Assembly (NCBI GenBank): GCA_947311605.1 | Contig: CAMZLC010000117.1 | Coordinates: 1 to 16,927, forward strand | From: an uncultured Sulfurovum sp. | Lineage (GTDB): Bacteria; Campylobacterota; Campylobacteria; Campylobacterales; Sulfurovaceae | Reading direction: 5' to 3' | DNA: 16,927 bases | Shown: piece after piece, positions 1-7,744 of the stretch | Layout of the letters: each line of letters starts with the position of its first letter | Numbering within the stretch: position 1 is the stretch's first letter | Notes under the pieces: model-generated | What the model was told of the DNA's origin: nothing | What the model saw: the letters and a program-made list of their open reading frames with translations, nothing else | Databases searched by the model: none | Position numbers and translations under genes: made by a program

Positions 1-195
1 CTTAATATCTTTTTGGAAGCAGTGCAAAAAAAACCAAAATGGAAGCAGGTATTTAGTCAATACAAGATAGAATTTGGCCTTAGTAAGTCCTATTTTACCC
101 ACCAAGATGGGCGAAAAATAGCGATGGAACATGCCATGCTTTGTGAAGATGGCTCTTTGGATATTGACGGGGGAAAGGTGTATAGTTTACGATGA
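1..195 (+). CDS. birA: Biotin--[acetyl-CoA-carboxylase] ligase, C-terminal end (partial)
   Basis: The frame is open from the left edge to a TGA at 193-195, so this is the 3' end of a gene starting outside the window; the TTG at 13 is not needed as a start. The 64 visible residues end in a small beta-rich piece (GRKIAMEHAMLCEDGSLDID, then GGKVYSLR) that fits the C-terminal domain of biotin protein ligase, which attaches biotin to the carrier subunit of acetyl-CoA carboxylase in the cytosol. The strongest support is position: in Campylobacterota birA lies directly upstream of parA (soj). Its stop overlaps the parA start by 4 bp (ATGA, 192-195), implying coupled translation. The catalytic domain and any N-terminal DNA-binding domain are out of view, so repressor activity cannot be judged. 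The assignment rests on synteny plus weak C-terminal similarity. Confidence 0.7.
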   Translation, partial: LNIFLEAVQKKPKWKQVFSQYKIEFGLSKSYFTHQDGRKIAMEHAMLCEDGSLDIDGGKVYSLR

Positions 196-971
196 GCGAA
201 ATTATTAGTATTGCCAACCAAAAGGGTGGAGTAGGAAAAACGACAACTGCTGTGAATCTTGCTGCATCACTGGCAGACAGGGGCAAGAAAGTATTGCTGA
301 TCGATGCCGATCCACAATCTAACGCCACCACCAATCTCGGCTATCGCAGAGGGGACTATGAGTTCAATATCTATCATGTGCTGATCGGTACCAAAGCACT
401 GGAAGATGTGATCCTCAAGACCAGCATCAAAAAGCTCCATCTGGCTCCCTCCAATATCGGTCTGGTAGGCATAGAAAAAGAGTTCCATGACGCACGCAAG
501 AAAAACCGAGAGTTGATCCTGAAGAAAAAACTGGATGGGATCCGTGCCAAATATGATTATATTATCATTGATTCACCTCCGGCGTTGGGACCCATCACAA
601 TCAATGCGCTCAGTGCCTCAGATTCGGTTATCATCCCTATTCAGTGTGAGTTTTTTGCCCTGGAGGGTCTGGCACAGCTGCTCAATACTGTATCACTGTT
701 GCGCAAGACGATCAATCCCAAGCTGAAGATCAAAGGCTTTTTGCCTACAATGTATTCTGATCAGAATAATTTATCCAAACAGGTATTGGCAGATCTGGAA
801 CACCATTTCAAAGACAAGCTCTTCAGCTACAAGAAGAAGTGCATCGTCGTCCCACGCAATGTCAAGGTGGCAGAGAGTCCGAGCTTTGGTAAGCCGGTGA
901 CAGCCTACGCTTCCAGTTCCAAGGGGTCAATTGCCTACAGGGCACTGGCCTCTGCGATCATCAGGACATAA
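192..971 (+). CDS. parA: Chromosome partitioning ATPase ParA (Soj)
   Basis: A 259-residue Walker-type ATPase of the MinD/ParA superfamily, which binds DNA non-specifically when ATP-bound and moves ParB-parS complexes during chromosome segregation. The deviant Walker A motif KGGVGKTT is at residues 11-18, the Walker A' motif DADPQ at 38-42, and Walker B IIIDSPP at about 124-130. There is no N-terminal helix-turn-helix region before the P-loop, so it is the short chromosomal (Soj) type rather than the long, autorepressing plasmid type. ATG 192 overlaps the birA stop. The purine-rich stretch at 170-178 is rather far for a Shine-Dalgarno site, so coupling to birA translation is likely. parB follows 2 bp after the stop. 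Length and motifs are complete, and the identification is secure. Confidence 0.96.
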   Translation: MSEIISIANQKGGVGKTTTAVNLAASLADRGKKVLLIDADPQSNATTNLGYRRGDYEFNIYHVLIGTKALEDVILKTSIKKLHLAPSNIGLVGIEKEFHDARKKNRELILKKKLDGIRAKYDYIIIDSPPALGPITINALSASDSVIIPIQCEFFALEGLAQLLNTVSLLRKTINPKLKIKGFLPTMYSDQNNLSKQVLADLEHHFKDKLFSYKKKCIVVPRNVKVAESPSFGKPVTAYASSSKGSIAYRALASAIIRT

Positions 972-973
972 TC

Positions 974-1843
974 ATGGCACTAGGAAGAGGTCTAGGAGCC
1001 ATACTCGAAGAGGTGGGAGAAGCCTATGCCAGCGAGATGGTCACGACAGAAGATATCGCTTCTTCACAGATACAGGATCTGGTCGCGGAACTGGATCTGG
1101 AACTTATAGACCCCAACCCCTATCAGCCACGGAAGCATTTTGACGAACAGAAGCTTCAGGAGCTGAGCGATTCGATCGGGCAGCACGGATTGCTCCAGCC
1201 TGTGGTCGTGGTACCGATGGCTGAGCGCTATCTGCTGGTGGCCGGAGAGCGAAGGCTCCGGGCGCACAAGCTGGCGGATCTCAAGACGATTAAGGCCATT
1301 GTCGCTACAGTGGATTTTGATGAGATCAAAATGCGTGAGTTGGCGCTGATCGAAAATATCCAAAGAGAAAATCTCAATCCCATTGAGCTTTCACACTCTT
1401 ATCAGGAGCTGATCAGTGTGCACAAGATCACCCATGAGGCACTGGCAAAGATCGTTCACAAGAGCAGATCGCAGATCACCAATACCATGCGCCTTCTCTC
1501 TCTGGGAGAACATGCCCAAAAGGCACTGATCGATCAAAAGATCACGCAGGGGCATGCCAAGGTACTCGTCGGACTGGATAATACTAAACAGCAGATCGTT
1601 GTCGATACGATCATAGGACAGAAGCTGAGCGTCAGAGATGCGGAGAGATTGGTCAAAAACAGAAAAAACAGTACCGGCAGCAAAAAAGATCCCACCTTAG
1701 GGTTTAGTATCTCTACCGATGCCAAAAAGAGTATTCGCGAAAAACTACCCTTCAAACACAGCATCAGGCGGGACAAAATTGAGATTGTGTTACCAAACGA
1801 AGAAACGCTAATGCAATTCATAAGTTTTCTTGAGAGTAAATAG
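974..1843 (+). CDS. parB: Chromosome partitioning protein ParB (Spo0J)
   Basis: A 289-residue ParB, the parS-binding CTPase clamp that loads ParA-driven segregation complexes. It opens with the MALGRGLGAIL sequence typical of chromosomal ParB, which contacts ParA. The ParB/Srx N-terminal domain follows: NPYQPRKHF from residue 48 and the CTP-binding GERRLRA motif at 91-97. Next comes the ENIQRENLNPIE segment and a helix-turn-helix near residues 150-176 (HKITHEALAKIVHKSRSQIT), which reads parS. The rest is a variable, Lys-rich linker and a C-terminal dimerisation region. AGGA at 963-966, inside parA, is a well-spaced ribosome binding site. No palindromic parS-like site was found by eye in this window, so its target must lie elsewhere. 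Confidence 0.96.
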   Translation: MALGRGLGAILEEVGEAYASEMVTTEDIASSQIQDLVAELDLELIDPNPYQPRKHFDEQKLQELSDSIGQHGLLQPVVVVPMAERYLLVAGERRLRAHKLADLKTIKAIVATVDFDEIKMRELALIENIQRENLNPIELSHSYQELISVHKITHEALAKIVHKSRSQITNTMRLLSLGEHAQKALIDQKITQGHAKVLVGLDNTKQQIVVDTIIGQKLSVRDAERLVKNRKNSTGSKKDPTLGFSISTDAKKSIREKLPFKHSIRRDKIEIVLPNEETLMQFISFLESK

Positions 1844-1859
1844 CTATTTAACCCATACT
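1830..1859 (+). promoter_or_regulatory. Weak candidate promoter before the ATP synthase genes
   Basis: TTGAGA (1830-1835) and CATACT (1854-1859) are separated by 18 bp and resemble sigma70 -35 and -10 boxes. They lie across the parB stop codon, upstream of atpF'. The match is imperfect, and the 65-bp gap is short enough for simple read-through from parB, so this is only a candidate. Confidence 0.22.
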
Positions 1860-1908
1860 TAACACCCTATTTGATACCATTGCTTTAAATTTTTTGAGAG
1901 GAGAGTCG

Positions 1909-2331
1909 ATGCTAGATATTAATCTAACACTCATGGCGGTTATGCTGGCGGTTTTTTTCATCATGCTCTACCAGCTGAACAACAAACTCTATAAGCCTTT
2001 GTTGAGGTTTATGGATGACAGAGACACGGCTATTGCCAAAGATATGGATGCGGCAAGAAGCATGGGTGGCAATACGGATGAGCTGCGGGCCAAAGCACAA
2101 GCCAATCTGGATGAGGCGAAAAGTGCAGCAGCCGCATTGCGTCAGGATGTTGTGGAGGAGGGCAAGTCCAAGACACTGGAGGCCCTTACCCAAAAGCAGG
2201 TGGAGTTGGAAAAACTACAAGAAGATTTTTCTGTAAAATTGGAAGAGGAGAAAGCGGCATTGCAAAATGCACTTCTTTCACAAATCCCATTGGTCAAAGA
2301 GAGCTTGAAAGCCAAGTTCAGTCAACTCTAG
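1909..2331 (+). CDS. atpF': F0F1 ATP synthase subunit b' (peripheral stalk)
   Basis: A 140-residue b-type stator subunit. It has one N-terminal membrane helix (about residues 5-22, LTLMAVMLAVFFIMLYQL). A long charged, heptad-like coiled coil follows (about 25-135, rich in Ala, Glu, Lys) that would run up the outside of F1 to the delta subunit. I chose ATG 1909 because GAGAGGAG at 1896-1903 is a good ribosome binding site for it; the in-frame TTG at 1894 would add five residues and lie before or within that site. The gene is followed immediately by a second b-type gene, so the stator is probably a b/b' heterodimer, as known in Campylobacterota, cyanobacteria and some alphaproteobacteria. AGGAGG of the next gene overlaps this stop codon, so the two are tightly coupled. 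Confidence 0.9.
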   Translation: MLDINLTLMAVMLAVFFIMLYQLNNKLYKPLLRFMDDRDTAIAKDMDAARSMGGNTDELRAKAQANLDEAKSAAAALRQDVVEEGKSKTLEALTQKQVELEKLQEDFSVKLEEEKAALQNALLSQIPLVKESLKAKFSQL

Positions 2332-2344
2332 GAGGCGAGGAAAC

Positions 2345-2893
2345 ATGATGAAGAAATTATTCTATGTGGCACTATTATTGCTACCAGTGATACTGTTGGC
2401 ATCCGGCGGGGAGCATGAAACAAGCAGATACTTTTCTCAGACAGGTCGCCATAGTGACTTTGTTCCCCGTATTTTTAACTTTGTAGTCTTTTTTGGGTTG
2501 ATCTATTATCTGGTCGCCTCTCCTATCAAGGGATTTTTCAAAGGCAGGAAAGAGGGGATCGCGGCACAGCTGAATGCGATCGAATCCAAGCTTCAGGAAG
2601 CGAAAGAGCGACAAATGGATGCGGAGAAAGCATTGGCAGAGAGTGAAATAAAAGCCAAAGAGCTTATCGAGGACAGTAAAAAAGAAGCGGCACTTTTGTC
2701 GAAGCGCATAGGAGAAAATAGAACAAAAGATCTCGAATTGCTTGAAAAGCTTCATGAAGAACGCATGCAGCATGAAGAGCGAAGAATGCTCAAGGAGACT
2801 ATCGCCTCGGTACTTCATGAAAATATTACAGGTGACGACATTCCATTGAGTGAAAAACAGGTGGTTGAGATCATTGCAAAGAAGGTGGCATAA
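2345..2893 (+). CDS. atpF: F0F1 ATP synthase subunit b (peripheral stalk)
   Basis: A 182-residue b subunit. Unlike a textbook b subunit it has two N-terminal hydrophobic stretches. The first is a signal-peptide-like segment (residues 3-19, KK then LFYVALLLLPVILLA). The second is a true anchor helix at about 42-58 (RIFNFVVFFGLIYYLVA). A Glu/Lys/Ala coiled coil follows from about residue 65 to the end. The same two-hydrophobic-segment design is seen in Helicobacter AtpF. Two adjacent ATGs (2345 and 2348) both fit the AGGAGGCGAGG ribosome binding site at 2330-2340; I kept the first. The stop TAA touches the atpH ATG with no gap. It pairs with b' to hold F1 static against the rotating c-ring. Confidence 0.92.
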   Translation: MMKKLFYVALLLLPVILLASGGEHETSRYFSQTGRHSDFVPRIFNFVVFFGLIYYLVASPIKGFFKGRKEGIAAQLNAIESKLQEAKERQMDAEKALAESEIKAKELIEDSKKEAALLSKRIGENRTKDLELLEKLHEERMQHEERRMLKETIASVLHENITGDDIPLSEKQVVEIIAKKVA

Positions 2894-3427
2894 ATGTTAG
2901 AACTCGTAGCCAGAAGATATGCAAAGGCATTGATGGAGATCAATGGCGGCAAAAAAATCGATATTTTTATTGCTGCATTGGAGGGCGTCGCAAGCGCACT
3001 GGAAACCCCCAAAGCAAAAGAGATCATTGCCTCACCACTGGTTTCTGCCGAAGACAAAGTATCTCTGATTACAGAGGCACTTGGCAAAAAAGCAGACCCT
3101 ATCCTCAAAGAACTGATGAAAGTGATGGGTGAAAAAGGGAGACTGGGATTGATTCCGGAACTCACCAGCATTTTGAAATTTGAGAAGAAAAAAGAGTCCA
3201 ATAGTTTTGTGGGTCGTGTAGAGAGCAGAAATGCACTGGATGCGGCAGAGTTGAAAAAGTTGGAAGAGACACTTTCCAAGCACAGTGGCGCACAGATTAG
3301 ATTGGAACAGGTGAAGAGTGATCTAAATGGCGTCAAGGTGGAGGTGGAAGATTTGGGCTTGGAGCTTAATTTTTCCAAGGATAGAGTTAAGGCAGCCCTG
3401 CTTGACTATATTCAAAAAGCACTCTAA
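2894..3427 (+). CDS. atpH: F0F1 ATP synthase subunit delta
   Basis: A 177-residue delta (OSCP) subunit that caps the alpha3-beta3 head and joins it to the peripheral stalk. The N-terminal helical domain starts with the family signature ARRYAKALMEI. The internal SPLVSAEDKVSLI segment and the central KELMKVMGEKGRLGLIPELTSIL block are typical. The C-terminal beta/alpha part (about 110-177) is the b-binding region. The length matches the family. The ATG directly follows the atpF stop, and AAGAAGG at 2879-2885 inside atpF serves as ribosome binding site. A 26-bp gap separates it from atpA. The identification is strong from both motifs and position. Confidence 0.93.
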   Translation: MLELVARRYAKALMEINGGKKIDIFIAALEGVASALETPKAKEIIASPLVSAEDKVSLITEALGKKADPILKELMKVMGEKGRLGLIPELTSILKFEKKKESNSFVGRVESRNALDAAELKKLEETLSKHSGAQIRLEQVKSDLNGVKVEVEDLGLELNFSKDRVKAALLDYIQKAL

Positions 3428-3453
3428 AATATTAAATACAGAAAGGAGAAGAG

Positions 3454-4968
3454 GTGGCAGCAAAATTGCAAGCAGATGAGATCAGTTCGATTATCAAAGA
3501 GAGAATTGAGAATTTCGAGATAGATGTAGATATAAATGAAGTAGGTAAGGTCGTCAGTGTCGGAGACGGCATCGCGAAAGTCTATGGGCTAAACAATGTC
3601 ATGGCTGGAGAGATGGTCGAGTTTGAAAGTGGTATCAAGGGTATGGTACTGAACCTTGAAGAGGCAAGTGTCGGCGTGGTTGTGCTTGGTTCAACCGACG
3701 GTATCAGTGAGGGGGCAAGCGTCAAAAGACTAGGTGCACTCCTCGAGGTGCCAGTAGGGGACGGCATGGTAGGTCGTGTGGTGAATCCACTCGGTGAACC
3801 GATTGACGGCAAAGGGCCTATAGAGGCAGCAGAGCATCGATTTGTCGAAGAGAAAGCACCGGGGATTATGGCGAGAAAATCCGTACATGAGCCACTACAG
3901 ACTGGTATCAAGGCTATTGATGCACTTGTTCCGGTCGGTAGAGGTCAGAGAGAGCTGATCATTGGCGATAGACAGACAGGCAAGACCACACTGGCGATCG
4001 ATACGATCATCAACCAGAAAGGTCAAGATGTCATCTGTGTCTATGTCGCAATCGGTCAGAAACAGTCTACGGTAGCCTCTATTGTCAAGAAGCTTGAAGA
4101 GCATGGTGCCATGGAGTACACGATCATCGTCAATGCCGGCGCCTCGGATGCGGCGGCACTTCAGTTCCTGGCACCCTATGCCGGTGTGACTATGGCAGAG
4201 TATTTCAGAGACAATGCCAGGCATGCGGTGATCTTCTATGATGACCTCTCCAAGCATGCGGTAGCCTATAGAGAGATGTCTTTGATCCTGAGACGTCCTC
4301 CGGGTCGTGAGGCGTACCCTGGTGATGTATTTTATCTGCACTCTAGACTGCTTGAGCGTTCTGCCAAAGTCAATGATGCACTGGGTGCAGGCTCTATTAC
4401 CGCTTTCCCGATCATTGAGACACAGGCTGGAGATGTTTCTGCCTACATTCCTACCAATGTGATCTCTATTACGGATGGACAGATTTTCCTGGAGACTGAC
4501 CTCTTCAACTCAGGTGTCAGACCGGCGATCAATGTAGGTCTATCTGTATCTAGAGTGGGCGGTGCTGCGCAGATCAAAGCTACCAAGCAGGTAGCCGGCA
4601 CACTGAGACTGGATCTTGCTTCTTATAGAGAGCTTCAGGCCTTTGCACAGTTTGCCTCGGATCTGGATGAGTATAGCCGTCATCAGTTGGAGCGTGGCGA
4701 GCGTATGGTCGAGATATTGAAACAGCCTCCCTACTCTCCTGTGCCAGTGGAAAAGCAGGTGATCGCTATCTTTGCAGGCACCAAAGGGTATCTTGATGAT
4801 ATACCTGTCAGTGCAGTGGGAAGATTTGAGCAGGAGCTTAGCCTCTTTATTGATGCCAAGCATGCAAGTATCCTGGATACGATCAGATCCAGCAAAAAGA
4901 TCGATGACAGTACTGAAGAGGCGTTGCGCCACGCAATCGAAGACTTCAAAAAACAGTTTTCGGCATAA
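3454..4968 (+). CDS. atpA: F0F1 ATP synthase subunit alpha
   Basis: A 504-residue alpha subunit, the non-catalytic nucleotide-binding partner of beta in the F1 hexamer. It starts with GTG 3454 behind a good AAGGAG site (3443-3448). An N-terminal beta-barrel spans about residues 25-95. The P-loop GDRQTGKT is at 171-178, and the family signature around PAINVGLSVSRVGG carries the conserved arginine (R367) that reaches into the catalytic site of beta. The C-terminal helical bundle ends the protein. Gln174 in the P-loop region and the absence of a catalytic glutamate fit the non-catalytic role. The gene is full length with no sign of damage, and atpG follows 16 bp later. Confidence 0.98.
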   Translation: MAAKLQADEISSIIKERIENFEIDVDINEVGKVVSVGDGIAKVYGLNNVMAGEMVEFESGIKGMVLNLEEASVGVVVLGSTDGISEGASVKRLGALLEVPVGDGMVGRVVNPLGEPIDGKGPIEAAEHRFVEEKAPGIMARKSVHEPLQTGIKAIDALVPVGRGQRELIIGDRQTGKTTLAIDTIINQKGQDVICVYVAIGQKQSTVASIVKKLEEHGAMEYTIIVNAGASDAAALQFLAPYAGVTMAEYFRDNARHAVIFYDDLSKHAVAYREMSLILRRPPGREAYPGDVFYLHSRLLERSAKVNDALGAGSITAFPIIETQAGDVSAYIPTNVISITDGQIFLETDLFNSGVRPAINVGLSVSRVGGAAQIKATKQVAGTLRLDLASYRELQAFAQFASDLDEYSRHQLERGERMVEILKQPPYSPVPVEKQVIAIFAGTKGYLDDIPVSAVGRFEQELSLFIDAKHASILDTIRSSKKIDDSTEEALRHAIEDFKKQFSA

Positions 4969-4984
4969 GAATAAGGCTTAAAAT

Positions 4985-5869
4985 ATGGCTAACTTAAAAG
5001 AGATACAGCGCAAGATTGGGAGCGTCAAGAACACACAGAAGACCACACGGGCGATGAAGCTCGTCTCTTCTGCGAAACTGAACAGAACCAAAGAGCTTGC
5101 GGAACAATCCAAAGTCTATGCTGCCAAGATCACTGAAATGATCCAGGACATTGCCTCTACTGTTTCCAAACATGGTGAATCGTTGGACAATGTCTTTTTT
5201 AAAGAGATGAAAAATCCAAAAGTGGTAGATATTGTTTTTGTCACAGCAGACAAAGGGCTCTGTGGCGGTTTCAATTCCCAGACGATCAAGAGAGTGAATT
5301 TTTTGCTTGAGAAGTATGCTGCTGACAATGTAAAAGTGAGATTGAGAGCGATAGGGAAAAAGGGTATCTCTTACTTCAAATTCAATCAGATCGATATGCT
5401 GCAAGAGATCAGCGATTTGAGTGCTGCACCCACCTATGAGAGGGCAGCAGCTTTTATCAACGAAGCGGTGGAAGATTATATCAAAGGCGCAACGGACAAG
5501 ATCATTGTCGTACACAATGGTTATGTCAATATGATCACACAGGAGATTCAGGAAGAGCAGGCGGTACCGGTTGATGCTTCTGCGATGGCTGCGGATGTAG
5601 TCTCCACTTCCGAACTGGAGTTGGAGCCAGATGATGACGATACACTGCTTGAGGCTTTAGTCAAGCGCTATCTTGAATATGTCATGTATTATGCACTGAT
5701 TGATTCACTGGCTGCGGAGCACTCTGCGCGTATGCAGGCAATGGAGGCAGCAACCACCAACGCCAAAGAGATGGTAGACAAACTCAGCGTTCAATATAAC
5801 AAAGCACGACAAGAAGCGATCACGACTGAACTCATTGAGATCATCAGTGGTGTCGAGTCCATGAAATAA
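4985..5869 (+). CDS. atpG: F0F1 ATP synthase subunit gamma
   Basis: A 294-residue gamma subunit, the rotating central shaft of F1. The conserved N-terminal helix reads LKEIQRKIGSVKNTQKTTRAM and continues into KLVSSAKLNR. A Rossmann-like middle domain holds VTADKGLCGGFNSQ near residues 85-98. The long C-terminal helix has the family signature ALIDSLAAEHSARMQAMEAA followed by TTNAKEMVDKL. The two terminal helices form the coiled coil inside the alpha/beta ring. AAGG at 4973-4976 gives an 8-bp spacing to ATG 4985. The acidic stretch ELELEPDDDDT before the last helix is a surface loop of variable length. The gene is intact and sits in the usual order between alpha and beta. Confidence 0.97.
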   Translation: MANLKEIQRKIGSVKNTQKTTRAMKLVSSAKLNRTKELAEQSKVYAAKITEMIQDIASTVSKHGESLDNVFFKEMKNPKVVDIVFVTADKGLCGGFNSQTIKRVNFLLEKYAADNVKVRLRAIGKKGISYFKFNQIDMLQEISDLSAAPTYERAAAFINEAVEDYIKGATDKIIVVHNGYVNMITQEIQEEQAVPVDASAMAADVVSTSELELEPDDDDTLLEALVKRYLEYVMYYALIDSLAAEHSARMQAMEAATTNAKEMVDKLSVQYNKARQEAITTELIEIISGVESMK

Positions 5870-5884
5870 GAAAGAGGAGAAACA

Positions 5885-7291
5885 ATGATAGGTAAAGTTA
5901 TACAGGTACTTGGTCCGGTAATTGATGTGGATTTCACAGATTACCTCCCCGGCATTAATGAGGCACTGGAGACAACAATCGTTGTTGGCGGTAAGGAAAC
6001 ACGGTTGGTACTCGAAGTGGCGATTCAGCTGGGAGACAACCGTGTTCGTACCATCGCAATGGATATGAGCGAAGGCCTAAAGAGAGGACAAGAGGTGAGA
6101 GCCACAGGTGACTTTATTAAGGTGCCAGTAGGCGAAGAGGTGCTTGGAAGAATCTTTAACGTCATCGGTGAGGCGATTGATGAAGGAGAAGATTTTGTGG
6201 CCAAGCAGACTTGGTCTATCCACAGAGAGCCACCTGCATTTGAAGAGCAAAGTACCAAAACGGAAGTATTTGAAACAGGCATCAAGGTCGTTGACCTGCT
6301 TGCCCCCTATTCCAAGGGTGGAAAAGTAGGACTCTTCGGAGGTGCGGGTGTCGGTAAAACCGTTATCATCATGGAGCTGATCAATAACGTGGCAATGAAG
6401 CACAGCGGATACTCTGTATTTGCCGGTGTCGGTGAGCGCACACGTGAAGGGAATGACCTCTACCATGAGATGAAAGAGTCCAATGTACTGGACAAAGTGG
6501 CACTCTGCTATGGACAGATGAGTGAACCTCCAGGAGCAAGAAACAGAATTGCATTGACAGGCCTGACTATGGCAGAATATTTCCGTGATGAGATGGGGCT
6601 GGATGTCTTGATGTTTATTGACAACATCTTTAGGTATGCGCAGTCTGGCGCTGAGATGTCAGCACTCTTGGGTCGTATCCCTTCAGCGGTGGGCTATCAG
6701 CCGACACTGGCCTCCGAGATGGGTAAACTCCAGGAGCGTATTACTTCTACCAATAAGGGCTCTATCACCTCTGTCCAGGCTGTCTATGTACCGGCAGATG
6801 ACTTGACGGACCCTGCCCCTGCATCAGTATTTGCACACCTGGATGCGACAACTGTTTTGAACCGATCGATTGCAGAAAAAGGTATTTACCCTGCGGTGGA
6901 TCCACTGGATTCTACTTCCAGAATGCTTGATCCGCAGATCGTAGGTGAGGAGCATTATGAAGTAGCCAGAGGGGTGCAGCAGATCCTGCAGAAGTACAAG
7001 GATCTTCAGGATATTATTGCTATCCTGGGTATGGATGAGCTCAGTGAAGATGACAAGTTGGTCGTCGAAAGAGCGAGGAAGGTAGAGAGATATCTCTCTC
7101 AGCCCTTCCACGTAGCAGAGGTCTTTACGGGAAGCCCAGGCGTGTATGTGACACTAGAAGAGACTATCAAAGGCTTTCAGGGACTCCTTGCCGGTGAATT
7201 TGATGATCTTCCGGAAGCGGCATTCTATATGGTCGGTAGCATGGATGAAGCGGTGGCCAAAGCAGAGAAGATGAAAGAGAAAGCGGCTTAA
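5885..7291 (+). CDS. atpD: F0F1 ATP synthase subunit beta (catalytic)
   Basis: A 468-residue catalytic beta subunit (EC 7.1.2.2) that makes ATP from ADP and phosphate as gamma turns. The P-loop GGAGVGKT is at residues 152-159, with K158 and T159 for phosphate and magnesium. The catalytic glutamate lies in GVGERTREGND (E184). Walker B and the following segment read LMFIDNIFRYAQSGAEMS, then ALLGRIPSAVGYQPTLA, the latter near-invariant in the family. The C-terminal helical domain contains the DELSEDD turn equivalent to the DELSEED region that contacts gamma. The start is fixed by AGAGGAG at 5873-5879. The gene is complete and undamaged. The FRYAQSG wording, rather than FRFTQAG, is a lineage variant and not a lost active-site residue. 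Confidence 0.98.
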   Translation: MIGKVIQVLGPVIDVDFTDYLPGINEALETTIVVGGKETRLVLEVAIQLGDNRVRTIAMDMSEGLKRGQEVRATGDFIKVPVGEEVLGRIFNVIGEAIDEGEDFVAKQTWSIHREPPAFEEQSTKTEVFETGIKVVDLLAPYSKGGKVGLFGGAGVGKTVIIMELINNVAMKHSGYSVFAGVGERTREGNDLYHEMKESNVLDKVALCYGQMSEPPGARNRIALTGLTMAEYFRDEMGLDVLMFIDNIFRYAQSGAEMSALLGRIPSAVGYQPTLASEMGKLQERITSTNKGSITSVQAVYVPADDLTDPAPASVFAHLDATTVLNRSIAEKGIYPAVDPLDSTSRMLDPQIVGEEHYEVARGVQQILQKYKDLQDIIAILGMDELSEDDKLVVERARKVERYLSQPFHVAEVFTGSPGVYVTLEETIKGFQGLLAGEFDDLPEAAFYMVGSMDEAVAKAEKMKEKAA

Positions 7292-7308
7292 GCCAAAAGG
7301 ACAAGCGC

Positions 7309-7689
7309 ATGAAAACGATGAAACTTGAAATAGTGACACCAGGCGGTGTCATCTATCACGGCGATATCAAACAGGTAACACTGCCTGGTGAGCAGGGTGA
7401 GTTCGGTGTGCTTCCCGAGCATGCTTCTCTGGTCTCCTTGCTGGATGCAGGTGTCATCGATATCGAAACCGCTGACAACAAAGAGATACTCGTAGCCATC
7501 AACAGCGGATATATAAAAATCGATGAGAACAAAGCACTCTGTATCGTAGACGGTGCCGTGGCATTGACCGATGAGGATGGCAGCATCTCTGACAATATTC
7601 AGGCAGCCAAAGATCTACTCAAGAGCGCCGAGGTCTCCAGTACGACGATGGCCAATGTAGTCGGCAAGATTGAAGCGATAGGGCGATAG
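7309..7689 (+). CDS. atpC: F0F1 ATP synthase subunit epsilon
   Basis: A 126-residue epsilon subunit, which sits at the foot of gamma, couples it to the c-ring and can inhibit ATP hydrolysis. The N-terminal beta-sandwich is clear: LEIVTPGGVIYHGDIKQV, then TLPGEQGEFGVLPEHASLVS. The C-terminal part after about residue 92 is short and helical (DNIQAAKDLLKSAEV onward). It is a dozen or so residues shorter than the E. coli hairpin, so the inhibitory extension may be reduced. AAAAGGA at 7295-7301 favours ATG 7309 over the ATG at 7318. The stop TAG lies directly against the reading frame of tolQ, linking the energy operon to the Tol operon. Confidence 0.94.
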   Translation: MKTMKLEIVTPGGVIYHGDIKQVTLPGEQGEFGVLPEHASLVSLLDAGVIDIETADNKEILVAINSGYIKIDENKALCIVDGAVALTDEDGSISDNIQAAKDLLKSAEVSSTTMANVVGKIEAIGR

Positions 7690-7690
7690 T

Positions 7691-7744
7691 ATCTTTTCTC
7701 TCCTCTTTGACTATCTGACACAGAGCTCTGCGATCACGGTCTTC
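7691..7744 (+). other. tolQ: Probable N-terminal extension of tolQ with a non-canonical start
   Basis: The tolQ frame is open from the in-frame TAG at 7679-7681. It would encode DSIFSLLFDYLTQSSAITVF just ahead of the GTG at 7745. This has the length and amphipathic look of the segment that precedes the first membrane helix in TolQ proteins (E. coli begins MNILDLFLKASLLV). The frame holds no ATG, GTG or TTG before 7745, only ATC (7691, 7733) and CTG (7715). AGGG at 7680-7683 sits 7 bp before ATC 7691, a normal ribosome-binding distance, and the atpC stop is one base upstream. An AUC start coupled to atpC is therefore plausible; a sequence error is the main alternative. Confidence 0.5.

Noticed and set aside
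1881..1890. TGCTTTAAAT as an extended -10 box for atpF'
   Set aside because: Transcription would start inside the ribosome binding site, leaving no usable leader.
1894..1908. TTG start adding five residues to atpF'
   Set aside because: It lies at or before the ribosome binding site of ATG 1909, which gives the expected N-terminus.
4540..4932. 130-codon open frame on the minus strand inside atpA
   Set aside because: It is fully antisense to a highly conserved gene, has no family pattern and no ribosome binding site; the same applies to the other antisense frames across the atp, tol and sulfur genes.
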